NCBI GenBank assembly: GCA_951230915.1
Contig: OX579635.1
Coordinates: forward strand, 4,154,001 to 4,218,000
Direction of reading: 5' to 3'
Length of the DNA stretch: 64,000 nucleotides
Origin: Antitrichia curtipendula
Lineage: Eukaryota; Streptophyta; Bryopsida; Hypnales; Leucodontaceae
Shown: piece after piece, positions 1 to 12,419 of the stretch
How positions within the stretch are numbered: the stretch's first letter is position 1
Layout of the letters: each line of letters starts with the position of its first letter
Translations under genes and position numbers: made by a program
Notes under the pieces: model-generated
Database searches by the model: none
Told to the model about the DNA's origin: nothing
What the model saw: only the letters and a program-made list of their open reading frames with translations

Positions 1-757
1 TTACATTCTTTCTTTCTAATATGATTATCTCTTGTATATCTTTAAAATCATACGTATTCATTTTTAACTACATGGAGTCTTTTCCAATATATGACTTTGT
101 ATTTTCCAAAATATGACTGCAATTAGTCATAAACTACCAATGACATCCACATGAAGTACCACATCAACCAAAATATGACTCATAAGAGTCATATTCCACA
201 TCATTCAAAAATATGACTAACAAGAGTCATATTCCACATCTACAAAAAATATGACTGTACAAAGTCATATGCCTCATATGCCACATTAGCCAAAATATGA
301 CTCACCGCAGTCATATGCCACATGAGCCAAAATATGACTCACCGCAGTCATATGCCACATGAGCCAAAATATGACTCACCGCAGTCATATTCCACGTCAG
401 CCAAAATATGACTGACCGCAGTTATATTCCACGTCATCCAAAAAAATTGACTACGTGGAGTCACATGCCACGTAGGATTTATTTTTGTTTGCCCGGGCAA
501 CTCAATAAAAAGTCAAGCCCTCAAAGTTAGTCAAAATATACGCCTTGTTGGCAAAATACGGCTAATTATGGATAATTATACCCCCCAAAAAATATGACTG
601 CCAATATGACTGATGTCCGAAGCGACTCGTCGGTAATGACTCATGTCAGTCATATTGCAGTCATCTACAGTAATTTCTGCGGCCAGTCATATTTTTTGAT
701 TTTACGACTCATTGCAGTCGTATTTTGCAGTCATAAAACACTGGTTTTGTTGTAGTG
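1..757. mobile_element. Right end of a CACTA-like transposon with subterminal repeats
   Basis: The block is built from degenerate units in which ATATGACT and its complement AGTCATAT face each other. Between about 287 and 460 the units become a clean 37-bp tandem array (CCAAAATATGACTCACCGCA, then GTCATATGCCACATGAG). The block stops at 757 with the sequence TTTTGTTGTAGTG, whose complement CACTACAACAAAA is the usual terminus of plant CACTA (En/Spm) elements. Such elements carry many short inverted subterminal motifs next to their ends, as here. The other end and any transposase lie outside the window, so whether this is a MITE or the edge of a large element is open. Confidence 0.62.
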
Positions 758-3489
758 TTTAGAGTTCAAAAAATCTTAAACATTTGTATTCATTCAAGAA
801 TTCCAAGGTAATAGGTCCTAAAACTTATTTAAAATAGTAAAATTTAGGCAATTTTTGGATGAAGTCTTTCTAGAAATTTGATTGAATTTTCTATTTTTTT
901 TTTTGGAAATCTGTGTTTAACACTCACAAAACTCCCGCTCAACACTTGTAGGCTTATACTCACAAGCTCACATTTTAGTGTTGTTGCCTTGTTTATGCTT
1001 CATCTTATCTCTATGATTTCCTTGTAGTTGATGTTGCACTTGTCATTTTAGGTACCAAAGTAAGTCTAGAGGGTCATTTCATGTGTATGAATATTATAAT
1101 TCTTGATTTTTAAAAGCAACTGAAAACACTTGTTCAGACTTAGGTTATTATAAATGAAAGTGTATTTGGAATTGAAGTTTCTATTGTTGATTGATTTTAG
1201 CTTAGATTAGGAATTAAGATTCTAAAAGGTCATTTTGCAAGGTCATCTTTCACTTATAGTTTTCATATGATCTAGCATTGTAAGGAGATTAATATATCAC
1301 CTATTATGTGTAGGTGTATAAGACTTCAGAGTTTGACCTTTTTAAGGTAAAATTCCATGTATTTGCATATTGGTTGTAGAAAATTGTGAACGATTTTCAA
1401 CTTCCTCTAAATTATGGTTCTCTAAAAGGTATTGATATTATTTTTTAGTATTCTATTATCAGTTTTGGATTTTTTTCAAACTATTTGCATAAACTAATTT
1501 ATTATGGCATTATTGCCTAAAGATAGGGTAGGCCAAATTTCTTTTATATGCTTGAAGATAGGATAGTTTTTTATAATTTGGCTTGTGGATTTTTTGTGAT
1601 ACTTGTCTGCAATGGCATAAGCACATATGTAGAGGTAGCATGGCCCCCAATGTAGTAGTCCATGGTTGTGTAAATGCTTCTTTTAATCTATAGACTTGGA
1701 AATTTAAAATATTTTACTATGGAATTTTAGGATCTTCATATTTTATGATGACTCCCCAAAAAATATATTTGAATTTTGGAAGAGGTTGGGTACTTGTCTC
1801 CTGCTCTCCGTAGCATGCCTTTCTTTTAATAGGACTATTTAGTTACAAATAGATTCTTCTAATCTAATTGATTTTAGGTAAATAGTTATATTTTAAATCT
1901 TTCATATTAAATGCAAAATGTCACAACATGCTATAAAAACTTCATCCATTTGGATGGTCATGTATTCACTTTTTATACATTTTTATCTATATGTGGAAGT
2001 ACTCTTTGATTTTGAATTTAATTTGAACAAAATCCTTCAAATACTAATGTAAGAGGCTCCTAAATTGACTATGTTCTAAGTAAACCATCTAATTTTGGCC
2101 TTAATGACCACCCACCTTCATCCAAAACTATCATAAAGTTTCAAGAACAACCAGTGGGAATTGAAGAGTTGTTTGAGGCAACTAGTGGGATTGATTGAGG
2201 ATTTCATTCTTTAAGGTGTCTATCGGTAGTTGCAAGAATCACTAGTCATATTCTTTGTCCCATTGCCTTTGGATGGGTACTTTTTGGCTCATAACTTTTG
2301 CATACTTTGTCTGGTTGGTGTGAAATTTGGAGTGAAGGTAGTTACAAAAGTTCCAAACATTATATAATTTTTTGAATTTAAAAAAAATTATTTTACTATT
2401 TTTAAGCTGCCCCCAATTGGGTGTCTATCTTGGGCATTTTGGAGGGTTTTAGTCCTATTTTTGATCCTAAAATGCGAATCGGAAGCCACAACTTGGATAT
2501 GAGGGAGGTTTAGGGTCCTTACAAGGATTGACAAGGAGATTTTGTGAAAAAAAAGAATACTAGAGTTGCTCACAGGGGCTCAATGTGACCATCCTTTGGC
2601 AGAAGTCCTAGAAGAGGGAAAAAATTTCCTAAGGAAATTTTTGGTGTAATGAGAGGCTTTCGTTGTTATTAAAAATGGTTTCTTTTTGGAAATTTTCTGA
2701 ATTCTTTTCCCATTTTTAAAAATGAAAAGAGACACAGATCCTTTTTCTGCTATTTTTTGGCATTTTTAGACGACACTACCTTTGGTAGTACCCCGTAACA
2801 GTCCACAATACTACTAAGTACTCGTAAGTGCTCTGCAGCAGGACCTCATCCTCGTACGCCACCCCGCTGTAATGCGATTATTGTTCTACTCGCCACCTAT
2901 CGAAATTGCAACCCGATTGAAATTTGAAACTGATGGTGGAGATTGCCGCTGTAGCGTGTCGGCGCAGTACTTGTAGTATCGATAGTATTGCTAGTCCTGT
3001 GACCCAAAAACACATTTTTGGCCAAGAACCATGAAGTGTTTCTTGCAACTATCCCTATTTAAAAAGGAGTCTACAAGATATGAATAAGTATCCTATGCTT
3101 TCAACTTTGAAAATTCATAAAATTCTATGTGAATATCAAAAAATTATGAACAACTTGGATTGGTTTTCACTTTATTAGACTAATATTTTTACCAAAAAAT
3201 CATTGAAATGCGTCCAATGACATTTGAACTTGTCTCCAACTCATTTGGACAATGAGCAACTCCTGTTTCATGAGATAGAATTTTATGATAAAATGATTCC
3301 TATTTATCATTGAGGGTTGGTCTTGCTTGCCCAGCCAAGATTACAATTTTAATTATTCGGTAGTTTGCATTGAGTTAAATTTGTTAGATTGCTTGCCTAG
3401 ATGTTTTTCAACCCATCTGTTAACCCTTATGCTAAGAGTGCTGAAACATTTGAAACTTGTATTAGTCACAACCTTGGATAGAATGCACT
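758..3489. other. AT-rich spacer, no gene seen
   Basis: Open frames are short and interrupted, and none resembles a known family. The only compositional break is a GC-richer patch at about 2765-3000, which I could not identify. CCCTTAT preceded by TTAA at about 3419 may be another decayed end of the TTAA elements described at 3494-4139. Confidence 0.5.
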
Positions 3490-3493
3490 TTAA

Positions 3494-4139
3494 CCCCTAA
3501 ATGCTCAAGGCACGCAATTTGGGTGTTGACAATATTTTGAAGTTAAATAAAACTTAATCAAGTTGTTATTTTTAGTAGTTTATGTTTTTGAAAAATTCTT
3601 TTTGAAGTCTAGTTTTAGCATCAAAAATACGATTTTGAAAATGATTGATTATAATTTTTCTATTCAAGTTTTTGTGCAAGGGTGTCCATTGCAATCTTTA
3701 CTTTCCATAGTGTTGAGGGTTCTTGGAAATGAGCCTCAAATACACTAGATCTTGGAGAAAAAATCAAGTTAAAAATTTATTTAAAAAAATTGTAGAGTTG
3801 ATTTTGAGAAGCCATAATATGATTGGGATTATGCGTGTTAGGCCCTTTATCCTCATATTTTCTTAGTAACCAAATTTTTAGATTTGACATTCAAAAAGAA
3901 GATTGAAAGACTTCAAATCACTTTTGTAGTTTTAACACCCTTGTGATCAACATTATAATCTTTCAATCCATAAGTAATGTTGTTGTGTTTTCATTTCCCA
4001 CGTGATCTCTAATATGTCTAGTTTAAATTTGTACAACTAAAATTAAATTTTTTTTGATAAATCTTATCAAAATGTTGTCTTTTTGTTCAATTTAGAGTAA
4101 ATTCCTAGAAGCTCAGAAAAAGCCTTCAGTATTTAGGGG
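3494..4139. mobile_element. TTAA-flanked non-autonomous TIR element, copy A
   Basis: The element starts CCCCTAAATGC and ends with the inverted partner ATTTAGGGG. Both sides are bounded by TTAA (3490-3493 and 4140-4143). A second copy with the same interior, order and orientation lies at 48971-49606; shared landmarks include GAAGTTAAATAAAAC, GTGCAAGGGT and CACTAGATCTTGGAGAAAAA. Two insertions sharing both ends and interior define a mobile unit. TTAA target sites with CCC-starting termini are the hallmark of the piggyBac superfamily, but no transposase is encoded here, so the superfamily is inferred. Confidence 0.68.
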
Positions 4140-5666
4140 TTAACCCCTAAATGACGGACCCATGACCATTGATTTCAAACCTCACTGCCCATCACTCAAT
4201 TTGCTGTCATTTTGCAACTAGATATGTATGAAAAAATTTAAATTTATTTTTCAGAGATGGAATTACATGTCTTCTTTACTTCATAAAAAATTTAAATTTT
4301 TTTGTGAAAAATTGACTTTTTTGAGACTTTTTGAAGAGAAAGTGAAGAAAAATCATATCAAATAGAAAATTATTTCAAAAAATCGGAAAATTTCACCATG
4401 TGTGTATATTACAGTGGCAAACATCATGGTGTAAACTCAATTTCCGTGTCATTCTATAATTAGAAAATAATAGACATAGAAAATACATCTAAAGTCCAAA
4501 TTGCAATAAAATATTTAATATTAGGAATTTTTTCAAAATTCAAATTGGAGTAGAAACTAGAGTAGATGACCTTCATTTTGTTAGTTGGACTTTAAATCAA
4601 AAAGTATCATTTTTGTGAAGAAATTTCAGCTTTAGAGCAAGGAACAATAACTTCCCAAAATACACTAGAATAGCATATTTCGTGATCTGTTTTTCTTACT
4701 AAGTAAACTTCTCATTTACATGAAGGCAAACACTGAGAAGACTACAAATTCAGTTGAATACTCTTCATAACCCACCATGAAAGGTCAACAAGAAAAGCAT
4801 GGATGAAAAAAAGCCTCCAATCTCTGTACAGACCTCCGCATTGTCATCCAGAAGCCACAAAATGGCTCTGCCGGCGTTCCAGGGTTAAGAGCTGCTCAAT
4901 GTTGTTGCATCTTCTACACATTCTGTGTATTTTAGTGAATGAATGTCAACACCAATTCGACTTCTAGACTCAAGCCTCTCTAATAGCACACCCTGTAGTT
5001 ACGAATCCCTTGCATTCCTGCGACTCTTTCACATCTGATTGCGCAACTTTCATGCCAGGGCGTGAACACATAAGGGTGTATTTTAGAAGCCCATTAGGCT
5101 CCCTTAGGCAGTGCAAAGTCGAGCATACTGTTCATCAATCAGCAGAGTCAGCACACTTCAGTTCGTCACCGTCACATTATAATAAGCCAAAATTGTAATT
5201 TGATCTCAAGTCATGAATCCGAATACAATGAACACAAAGTTCCCGTGACCATTCTGGTCCTGTTCAAATCTCCCGCACCTAATTTACAATCTCTTGTAGC
5301 TTTACCTATTCAAAATTTGTTGAGCTGAGGTTTCTACTTCTTCTGCTAGTAGGGCTGGACAGAGTTCGAGAAGTCAGCCCCATAACTATCATAGGCCTAT
5401 GTTTCTAAAAGCGGCCCCGTGGGATTTTGAGTCCCAAAATCTCAGACTGAGATACTACCGGTTGGTCCCTCGGAGAGGTTTCAAAGAGCGTTTCCCAAAT
5501 TGACTCCATGTGTAGGAGTACATCTCTCCGAAACCCCCTCCCATGAATGACTTCCATTATATGAGCACAAGTCTTAGACACCCCAGTTGAGAATTCTAAT
5601 AGCCTCTCGTACGAAATAATTCAAATCTCGGAGCACAAGCCTTGAACTGTGACTCCCCCTAAGTTA
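4140..5666. other. Spacer with an abutting TTAA element end; 3' flank of the NPF gene
   Basis: At 4140-4153 a second TTAA|CCCCTAAATG end begins exactly where copy A stops, giving a perfect palindrome over 4131-4152. I found no matching right end for it. About 4485-4570 is repeated in inverted orientation near 16850-16925. The stretch 4880-5666 is less AT-rich and presumably includes the 3' untranslated region of the minus-strand transporter gene. I saw no coding region in it. Confidence 0.4.
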
Positions 5667-8600
5667 CTATGACTGACTAGTTTCTACATTCTGTGACGAA
5701 ACCGGCCTGACATGCGCAGACTTGTAAGTGTACCCCTGCGCACACCACACAAAAACCAGGGTATTGACCAAACTCAGAATGGCCAGAAGCCAGTAGAAGT
5801 AATCCATGTGACTGCGGTTGAGGTTGTTCCCAATCCAACCGCCGTTGGAATCATACGTGATTTCCGTCACAATCGACACCAAGAGACTACTCACAAAGCT
5901 GCCCACCGCCACGGTACTGAGGTACAAGGCATTGCCCAAGCTGCGCATGGAGTCCGGCGCTTGGTCCAGAAAAAACTCCATCTGGCCAACACTGATGAAC
6001 ACTTCACAAATGCCTGTCGACACGTATTGCGGCAGCAACCAGAAAATGGACATGGACACTTGGCCGGAGTCCAAAACGCCATCCTCATTCGCAACTCGCA
6101 AACGCCGCATCTCCACCCCTGCAGCCACTGCAATGGACAAGCTGGAGAGGATCTGCCCCACCCCTATGCGTTGCAGTAAGGTCAACCCTCTGATATCTCC
6201 TGTGATACCGCGCACAAAAGGCACGAAATACTTGTCATACAGAGGCAGGAAAATGCAAATGGTGGCCGTGATGAAGAGCGGCATGGACGCGGCAGGAATC
6301 TCGAAGTTGGGGCCCATGTGACGGTCCATGGTGGTGCCTTGGTTCAGGAACAAGGTGCCCACTTGCGCAAAAACGGCCGAGAACATGAGATTGGTCCACC
6401 AGATCGGCAGCATTCGCACCAGGAGCTTCACTTCCTCCACTTGCGTTACGGTGCAAAGCTCCCAGGGGCTCGGACTGCTGCTGATTCCTTCCCCTTCGCT
6501 CATGCTTCCTGGCTCGGTAGGTCGCACAGCTGCCTTGTCGAGGAACCTGTGACGTAGGTAAGTATTAAATAAAATATCTCCACTAGCAACGAAGATTAGG
6601 TTCTGTAACATCGGCATTCATAAGTACACTTGAGAAGCAAGAGGGTTTCTAGACAAGTTCAGGAATTTTGACCATCATACAAGGACTCTTCCTCATAATT
6701 CATGGGGAATTCTCCTCATGGTCACAATGATTATACAAGGGACCCTATGAATCGTGTCAAGGACTCTCCATGTGTCGGGGAGACGATCATTGCGCCCATA
6801 TGAAGATCTCCCAATAATTCAGGAAGAAGATTATTTTTATGATGTTGACTAAAGGTCCCTGAAACAGTCTAATTTTACTGAAAACACTGACAGCATCTTC
6901 ATTCTGATATAGTTTCATTTCAGGAATAAGTAAGGGTTCTGCAAAGCATCATATCCAACTGCAAGGGTACGATCGATGGAAGAGATATGACTCGGGTTTG
7001 CTGTTCCGTTACTCCTCAGCTCGGATATATGGAAACATTACAACATTGAAGTCGACACTAGCAGTGAAGGTTACTACACTCAAACTTCTATTTATTGTGC
7101 CCTCCTCTAAAATGACATTCTAGAATATCCAGCAGACTTGCCACACCATCATTCACATGACCTTAGCGCAATATCACACGTTCAAACTATGTCGGGATCC
7201 CAGATGGTAAGATTAAAGAAGTTGGATTGCAATTGTGACATAGGTATGGGGTTCAGAAAAACATCATATCCCAGCAATCAACTGCAAAGAACAAGAACAC
7301 GGATGGAAAAAGAGAGACATGAAGAAGCTTTGCAGTTGATCATTACCTAGAATGCATGGAAGAGAGTAGTACTGTTGAGACATGCGCAGACACTGAGAGA
7401 AGGTAGTGCGCGTTGATTGATGGGGATCAAGCCGACGATGACGACGATCTTGAAGATTCAAACTGAAAGCAAACCACCACCCAAGAAGAATGAGTTCAGA
7501 AAGGACCATGACAAAGTGCACCAACCAAAGACTTACTGCAAGCTGGAGGTATGGGGAAGTCTCCTCCAGAAAGCAGAGGAGTCCTCCTCCTTCTCCTCTT
7601 CATACAACAAACCAGAGTTCGAAGGGACGGCAGTGTTCCATTTCCTCACCGCCGAACATACCACCTGCGCCACGCGCGTCAATGGGCTCCCCGAAGGAAT
7701 CTGGTGTCGGTAGATGGGTGTCCCCAGCAAGTACACCAAGGTAGCTAACCCGGTGATGGCCGTGGGCACGCCATAGCCCCACGCCCACCCCACATTGTCT
7801 TGCACGTACACCAGAATGCTCACCGACAGCATGGTGCCAAAGCTGATGCTCACGAACCACCAGTTGGGGAACGACATCTTGCGCCGCACCTCCTGCGCGT
7901 CGTTGTGGTCGAACTGGTCGCCCGCGAACGCCGTGACGCAAGACTTGATCCCGCCTGCACCCAACGCCATCAGGTAGAGCGAGAAGTAGAAGAAGCAGAT
8001 CTGCGTAGTGGAGGCTTTCTGGCAGGGAGGGAGGAGCGTGGTGTCGCAGACGGGAGGTTTTAGCGACGGGAGCGACGCTGACATGGTCACACAGACCAGC
8101 GACTGCAATGCAAGCCAAGCCAAGCCAAGCAACAAATTAGGGTTGGGGTTTACACAGGAGTCGCTGAAATCAATGCCTGCAACTTTCATCTTCGGACAAA
8201 CTTGCCTTGTGGTGCATTTACATTCTTCAACGATTTGGAAGTTGTCCCTCACCTGGCTAATGATTCTAACGTTGGAAACTGAACCTTCCTGTTTTGTGAT
8301 GGGATACTCATCTCACATGCTGCCAACGATGACGACTATGCTGTCCTTGAATTGAAAAAAATGAGAGAGGACATGGTTTCAAAGTATCCACTATTATTGC
8401 CCCCTCCTACTGATGTTCCTATTCCAACAGCGCGAGCACTCGAAACCCACGCTGAAGGATTCGTGACGTACCAAGAAATAGCAGCACGAGAATCCCGTGA
8501 TGGTCCAATACCGTCCCAGGAACGCATCCGCCACGAACGCACCCAGCAGCGGCGTCATGAACGTGGTGCCGCCCCAGTTGTTCACATTCTTCGCCGAAGT

Positions 8601-8873
8601 TGACACATCTTCATGCAGCACCGTGGTAAGGTAGATGGCCAGGTTGGAGGAGATAGCGTAAAAGGCCACTCTCTCGCACACTTCGCAGCCGAAGATGAGG
8701 CAGCACGCTCGCCAGTTGCCGGATCGCGACTTCACGCACGGGGTGCCGCGAATGTCCACCGCTCCGTCACTCACTCTAGCCAAGTCCTCCGTCTTCGCCG
8801 TCCTCTCGTAATTGCCCTTTGCTCCTTGTGAGGGCCGCTCGGAAACCGGAGCATTCGAGTCCTCCAGGAGCAT
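5667..8873 (-). CDS. NPF/PTR family proton-coupled transporter, NPF8-like
   Basis: Three coding exons on the minus strand fit one protein of 615 residues: 8873-8472, 8102-7537 and 6546-5667. The donors are GTACGT and GTAAGT, and the acceptors are TTGCAG and TCACAG. Family hallmarks include the proton-coupling motif EVCER at residues 64-68, AFLGRYWTI near the end of exon 1, SLPSLKPP and GDQFD in exon 2, and FLDKAAV formed across the last junction. In exon 3 VTQVEEVK, MGPNFEIPAAS, MEFFLDQAPDSMRSL and LNRSHMDYFYWL match the NPF8 (PTR1) subgroup closely. Members of that subgroup import di- and tripeptides with protons across plasma or vacuolar membranes; the substrate here is inferred from subgroup only. 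Length and about twelve hydrophobic segments are normal. A CAG just before the ATG at 8873 looks like an acceptor, so a 5' untranslated exon may lie further upstream. Confidence 0.9.
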
Positions 8874-10844
8874 CTCCCTGCCAGGTTACAAAAAAACCTA
8901 AGATGCATGACCGAAACAGAGCTCCTCATAACTGCTCTTAAACCCTAATTAAAACGAAGAGTTCAATCGATCACGTTGCGGAAATTATGATCCAGATGAA
9001 GCAAATCTTATATCACCAGAATCAGCAAAGAACATTGCATGTGTTGGTCAAAGAATAAACAAAATTCGACAAAAAGAAAATCCTTAACAAATGACCTACT
9101 CAACACTGCTCAACCTAATAAACGTGAGACCTAATTTCGGCTCCTTGATCGATTAGGGGTTTGCATACAACTGAACTGGAATTGCTGATCCCGAAGTGGA
9201 GTTGTGGTTCTTGTGCTTACAATTTTAGGTCTTGCACTGGCTCGGGCATCATTGCTGAACTCCTGGGAGCTGTCTGCCGGGTGGCAGACAGTTCAAATTA
9301 TCATTTCTTTCGTAATTTTCATCTTCTGCAAGAGGTTTGGTGTCGGTCATAAAAGTCGAGAGCAGCTAGGTCGTGCACAGACACCGAAGAATTGATAACT
9401 TGACCAGCAAGTGCGTTGTGCGGGTGCCACATGGGGCGGCATTCCTTTGCTTACATCCTGAACATGACATATCACCCGCGCATTCTCAGATCGATCAAAT
9501 CAACTTCCAAATCTTATCAACTGCGATCCTTACAACAATACAGCCAAAATATCGAGATTGAGCATACATTTCTTGGTCCGCAATCGCATTGAACTGAAGG
9601 TCGATCGACACTGTCTAGAAAGCCTGTTTCATGAACGCTGCGGAGAATAAAACAATCGACAATTCTACAGTGAGAGTACGTGAAGTGGTGGTGCAGGTGC
9701 TGGATCGGAATGTAGGCTGCGTAATTGCTCACAGTATCGATCTCCGAGTTCGCTTGTAGAGTTCCTGCCAATGGCGATGGACAGAGATTGAATTGAAGAT
9801 TTGCCACTGGTAGCTATAGCTCACTGGGAGAACGGAGAATGCGCGCGACGCTTGCCCACCCGGATGCTCCCATAGACGTTTCCTTTGACGACTTTTAACG
9901 AATTGTCGTTTAACTTATTAAAGACACATAGAGGCACACCCTTTCATTCTCATGTTGTTTTCTTTAATCGCATGCAGCAGTCCCTTCACAGCCGCAGCTT
10001 AGAAATCAGGACAGTAGCCGCAAAGCAGGTTGAACTTCCACGTATCATCTTGAAAACTCATCTTGATTTGATAGTTACTCAATTCTCAATTTCGTACTCC
10101 AAGCAGTAGCGGCTCATCTTCCTCAAATTTGACACTGAATTGCAATGTCATACTTCCAACTGTAGTCATTCAAATTCCTCAAATTTGAAAATTGAGAGAG
10201 GAAGTTTACAAGTATTGGTAACCTAATTCTTTATCTCGTATAGGTCCATCCATTTCAAAGTTGAAAGCATTCACCATGCCAGTGATCATTTGCCTTCTAA
10301 ACTACTCTGAAAGCCATCTCACTGACAAATGAAGAAGACGTTGTCAGTGGTCTACAATTATCTACAGTAGCCTCCAACAACAAGACAGTACCACTTTCGA
10401 GATTCTTTTACTAACTGTGATTTGGAGCACATCAATTGGACATTCGATCACCAGACTTCTCAAAGGAATAAACTGCCATGATGAATGAGGTCAAGTTTTC
10501 TTGTTAACCCTGCTGAATTATACGGTCTTTTTATTTATCAAAATATGATGAGATTACAGGAGTATATAGGATGACCCCAAAAACCGCAGAACAAGGAAAA
10601 TCCAAGCATTTATCCTGAAACCAGGACAACTACAGTATAATGAGCGAGTACATAAGTACAGTACTCTCCGAAAGATTCGATCTTCCAAAGATAGCAAAGC
10701 ATCGATCTTCGGTTGAAACATACTAAAATTATACGGTACGTAGTGCAATATATCATATGCAGTAACTGTAGCAACTTATTGATTTTGATGCAACATCCAT
10801 CAAGTCTGTTGAATTGAAACTGCAGAGCCTAGCTTTGTTGAAGT
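8874..10844. other. 5' flank of the NPF gene and intergenic spacer
   Basis: About 8874-9850 is moderately GC-rich and probably holds the promoter and perhaps a noncoding first exon of the transporter. The minus strand has a possible splice acceptor at 8875-8880 immediately before its start codon. I see no convincing coding exon. From 9850 to 10844 there is only AT-rich spacer, whose right edge should include the 3' untranslated region of the cysteine-rich gene. Confidence 0.35.
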
Positions 10845-12249
10845 TTAGTAGCCCCACCCTTTGCACACCCCGTGCTCACACTTGGGCTTGTTCTTGCCAC
10901 AAACTGTGCCGCACTTGCCACAGTTCTTGGGGTCAGACTTGTAATCCCATGTGCTTTTGCACGCTCCCCCGCAGCAAGTTTTTCCACCTCCGCATGGGGA
11001 GTTGCATTTCCCGCAATTCTTAGAATCCGTCAAGAAGCTCTTGGGATCCACACACACTCCAGCGCAACACGTCTTTCCGTTGCCGCACTTGATGCCGCAT
11101 TTCCCACAGTTGTATGTGTCCGTCTGGAAGCTGGCAGTGGAGACGCACGTCTTGCCGCAGCACGTTTTCCCGTACCCGCACTTGTTGTTGCACTTGCCGC
11201 AGTTGTTGTTGTCACTCAAGACGCATGTGCCGCAGCAGAGCTCGAGGTCGAAGCAGCGGTTGCCGCACTGGCCACAATTCTGTCGGTCGTAGACGAAGGA
11301 GAGCCGGCTTCGGCATTGGCCGTTGCAGCACGTCGGGGTCTTGCCGTAGCAGGCTTTGCCGCAAGCGCCGCAGTTCTTGTTGTCGAAATTGAAGTTGGAG
11401 GCGTCGACACACAGGCCTTTGCAACAAGTTTGGGAGCTGGAGCACTTGTAGCCGCACTGGCCACAGTTCTTGGGGTCGTTCTGGAAGATGGAGGGAGGTT
11501 GGCATTTGCCGCCGCAGCAAGTGGTGGATCCCGGGCAACAGTAGCCGCAGCTGCCGCAGTTGTTGCGGTCAGTGAGGTAGTTTAGAGAGGAGACCTTGTT
11601 GCACTTTCCTCCAGACCAGCAGCAATTGTTCTTTGCTGTGCCGGATGAGCAGGTTTGCTTGCTTTGGCAGCTGCACGAAACCCCGCATCCGTCCCCGTAG
11701 CCCGCTGCACCTGCAACAACCAATGCCTCATAATTAACACATAATCGAATATCAGTAATGCGGAACAATCTCAAGGAAGAATCAGCATTGAATTCGTTCA
11801 ATTTATGTCTAACGCCAATTTCACGAAATTCACTCTATTCGTCGTGGGGTGGATTGTGTTTCAACGAAGTCTGAAACTCAGTAATCGACGTAAACACCGG
11901 CAAAACTGAAGTGCACTCATGAATCCAATGGCACCCCACCGCATACTCAAATCTCAGCACTACGAAACTCTCTCAACAGCACTAGCTAGCTCGACAATCA
12001 CAACAATGCCATCCTCACCGTGAGCACTGAGCGCAAGCTACAACAATTTAAATCCATATGCATGCAGAAGAGTCAATCTCATGATCATGATTGGCGGAGG
12101 AGGCAGTACGTAACAATGGTGCATTGCTTGCGAACATAATCCAAACATACAGTATAAACAATGGTAGTACCTGCAAGGGTGGCAGCGAGAAAGACAGTGC
12201 CTACAAACAAGAGCAGAAGCAGTTGCGAACGCTGCGAATGGCCAGCCAT
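10845..12249 (-). CDS. Secreted cysteine-rich STIG1-like protein
   Basis: Two exons give 314 residues: 12249-12171 and 11710-10845, joined by a 460-bp intron with donor GTACTA and acceptor TTGCAG. The short first exon encodes MAGHSQRSQLLLLLFVGTVF followed by LAATLAG, a textbook signal peptide, so the protein should enter the secretory pathway. The rest is eight to nine tandem modules of about 30 residues on the pattern NCGxCGxxC(x4-5)TCCxGxC with D and N spacers, as in the stigma-specific STIG1 family. Seed-plant STIG1 proteins are apoplastic, and tomato STIG1 binds pollen receptor kinases; the role in this plant is unknown. The protein is longer and more regularly repeated than typical STIG1 proteins of about 150 residues. 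Even cysteine spacing suggests a disulfide-rich rod. A TATA box lies 160 bp upstream of the start codon. Confidence 0.87.
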
Positions 12250-12410
12250 GATGATACCGCCACAAACTGCGATTTCACACTAGCTCAAGATTCAAAGCTC
12301 GTGCGATTGATGAAGGCGTGCAGCCAAGAGATTGATCGATCGAACTCAGATTTGACTGCAACACTTGGATAATGCAGGTGGTGATGTTAGAAGAGACGAC
12401 TCGAGCTCGT

Positions 12411-12417
12411 ATTTATA
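12411..12417 (-). promoter_or_regulatory. TATA box of the STIG1-like gene
   Basis: The minus strand reads GATATAAATACG here, a good plant TATA box. Transcription would start near 12385 and leave a 5' leader of roughly 135 bases before the ATG at 12249. No competing TATA motif is seen between it and the start. Confidence 0.6.
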
Positions 12418-12419
12418 TC

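Noticed and set aside
287..460. Regular repeats of about 37 bp resembling a CRISPR array
   Set aside because: Units are contiguous with no unique spacers, and the genome is eukaryotic. They are CACTA subterminal repeats.
4880..4892. CCAGGG followed by TTAA as a right end for the element starting at 4144
   Set aside because: The terminal bases do not match CCCCTAAATG beyond the CCC, so it is probably chance.
10872..11585. 237-residue plus-strand open frame opposite the cysteine-rich gene
   Set aside because: Antisense shadow of the repetitive cysteine codons; Ala/Val-rich translation is typical of this artefact.
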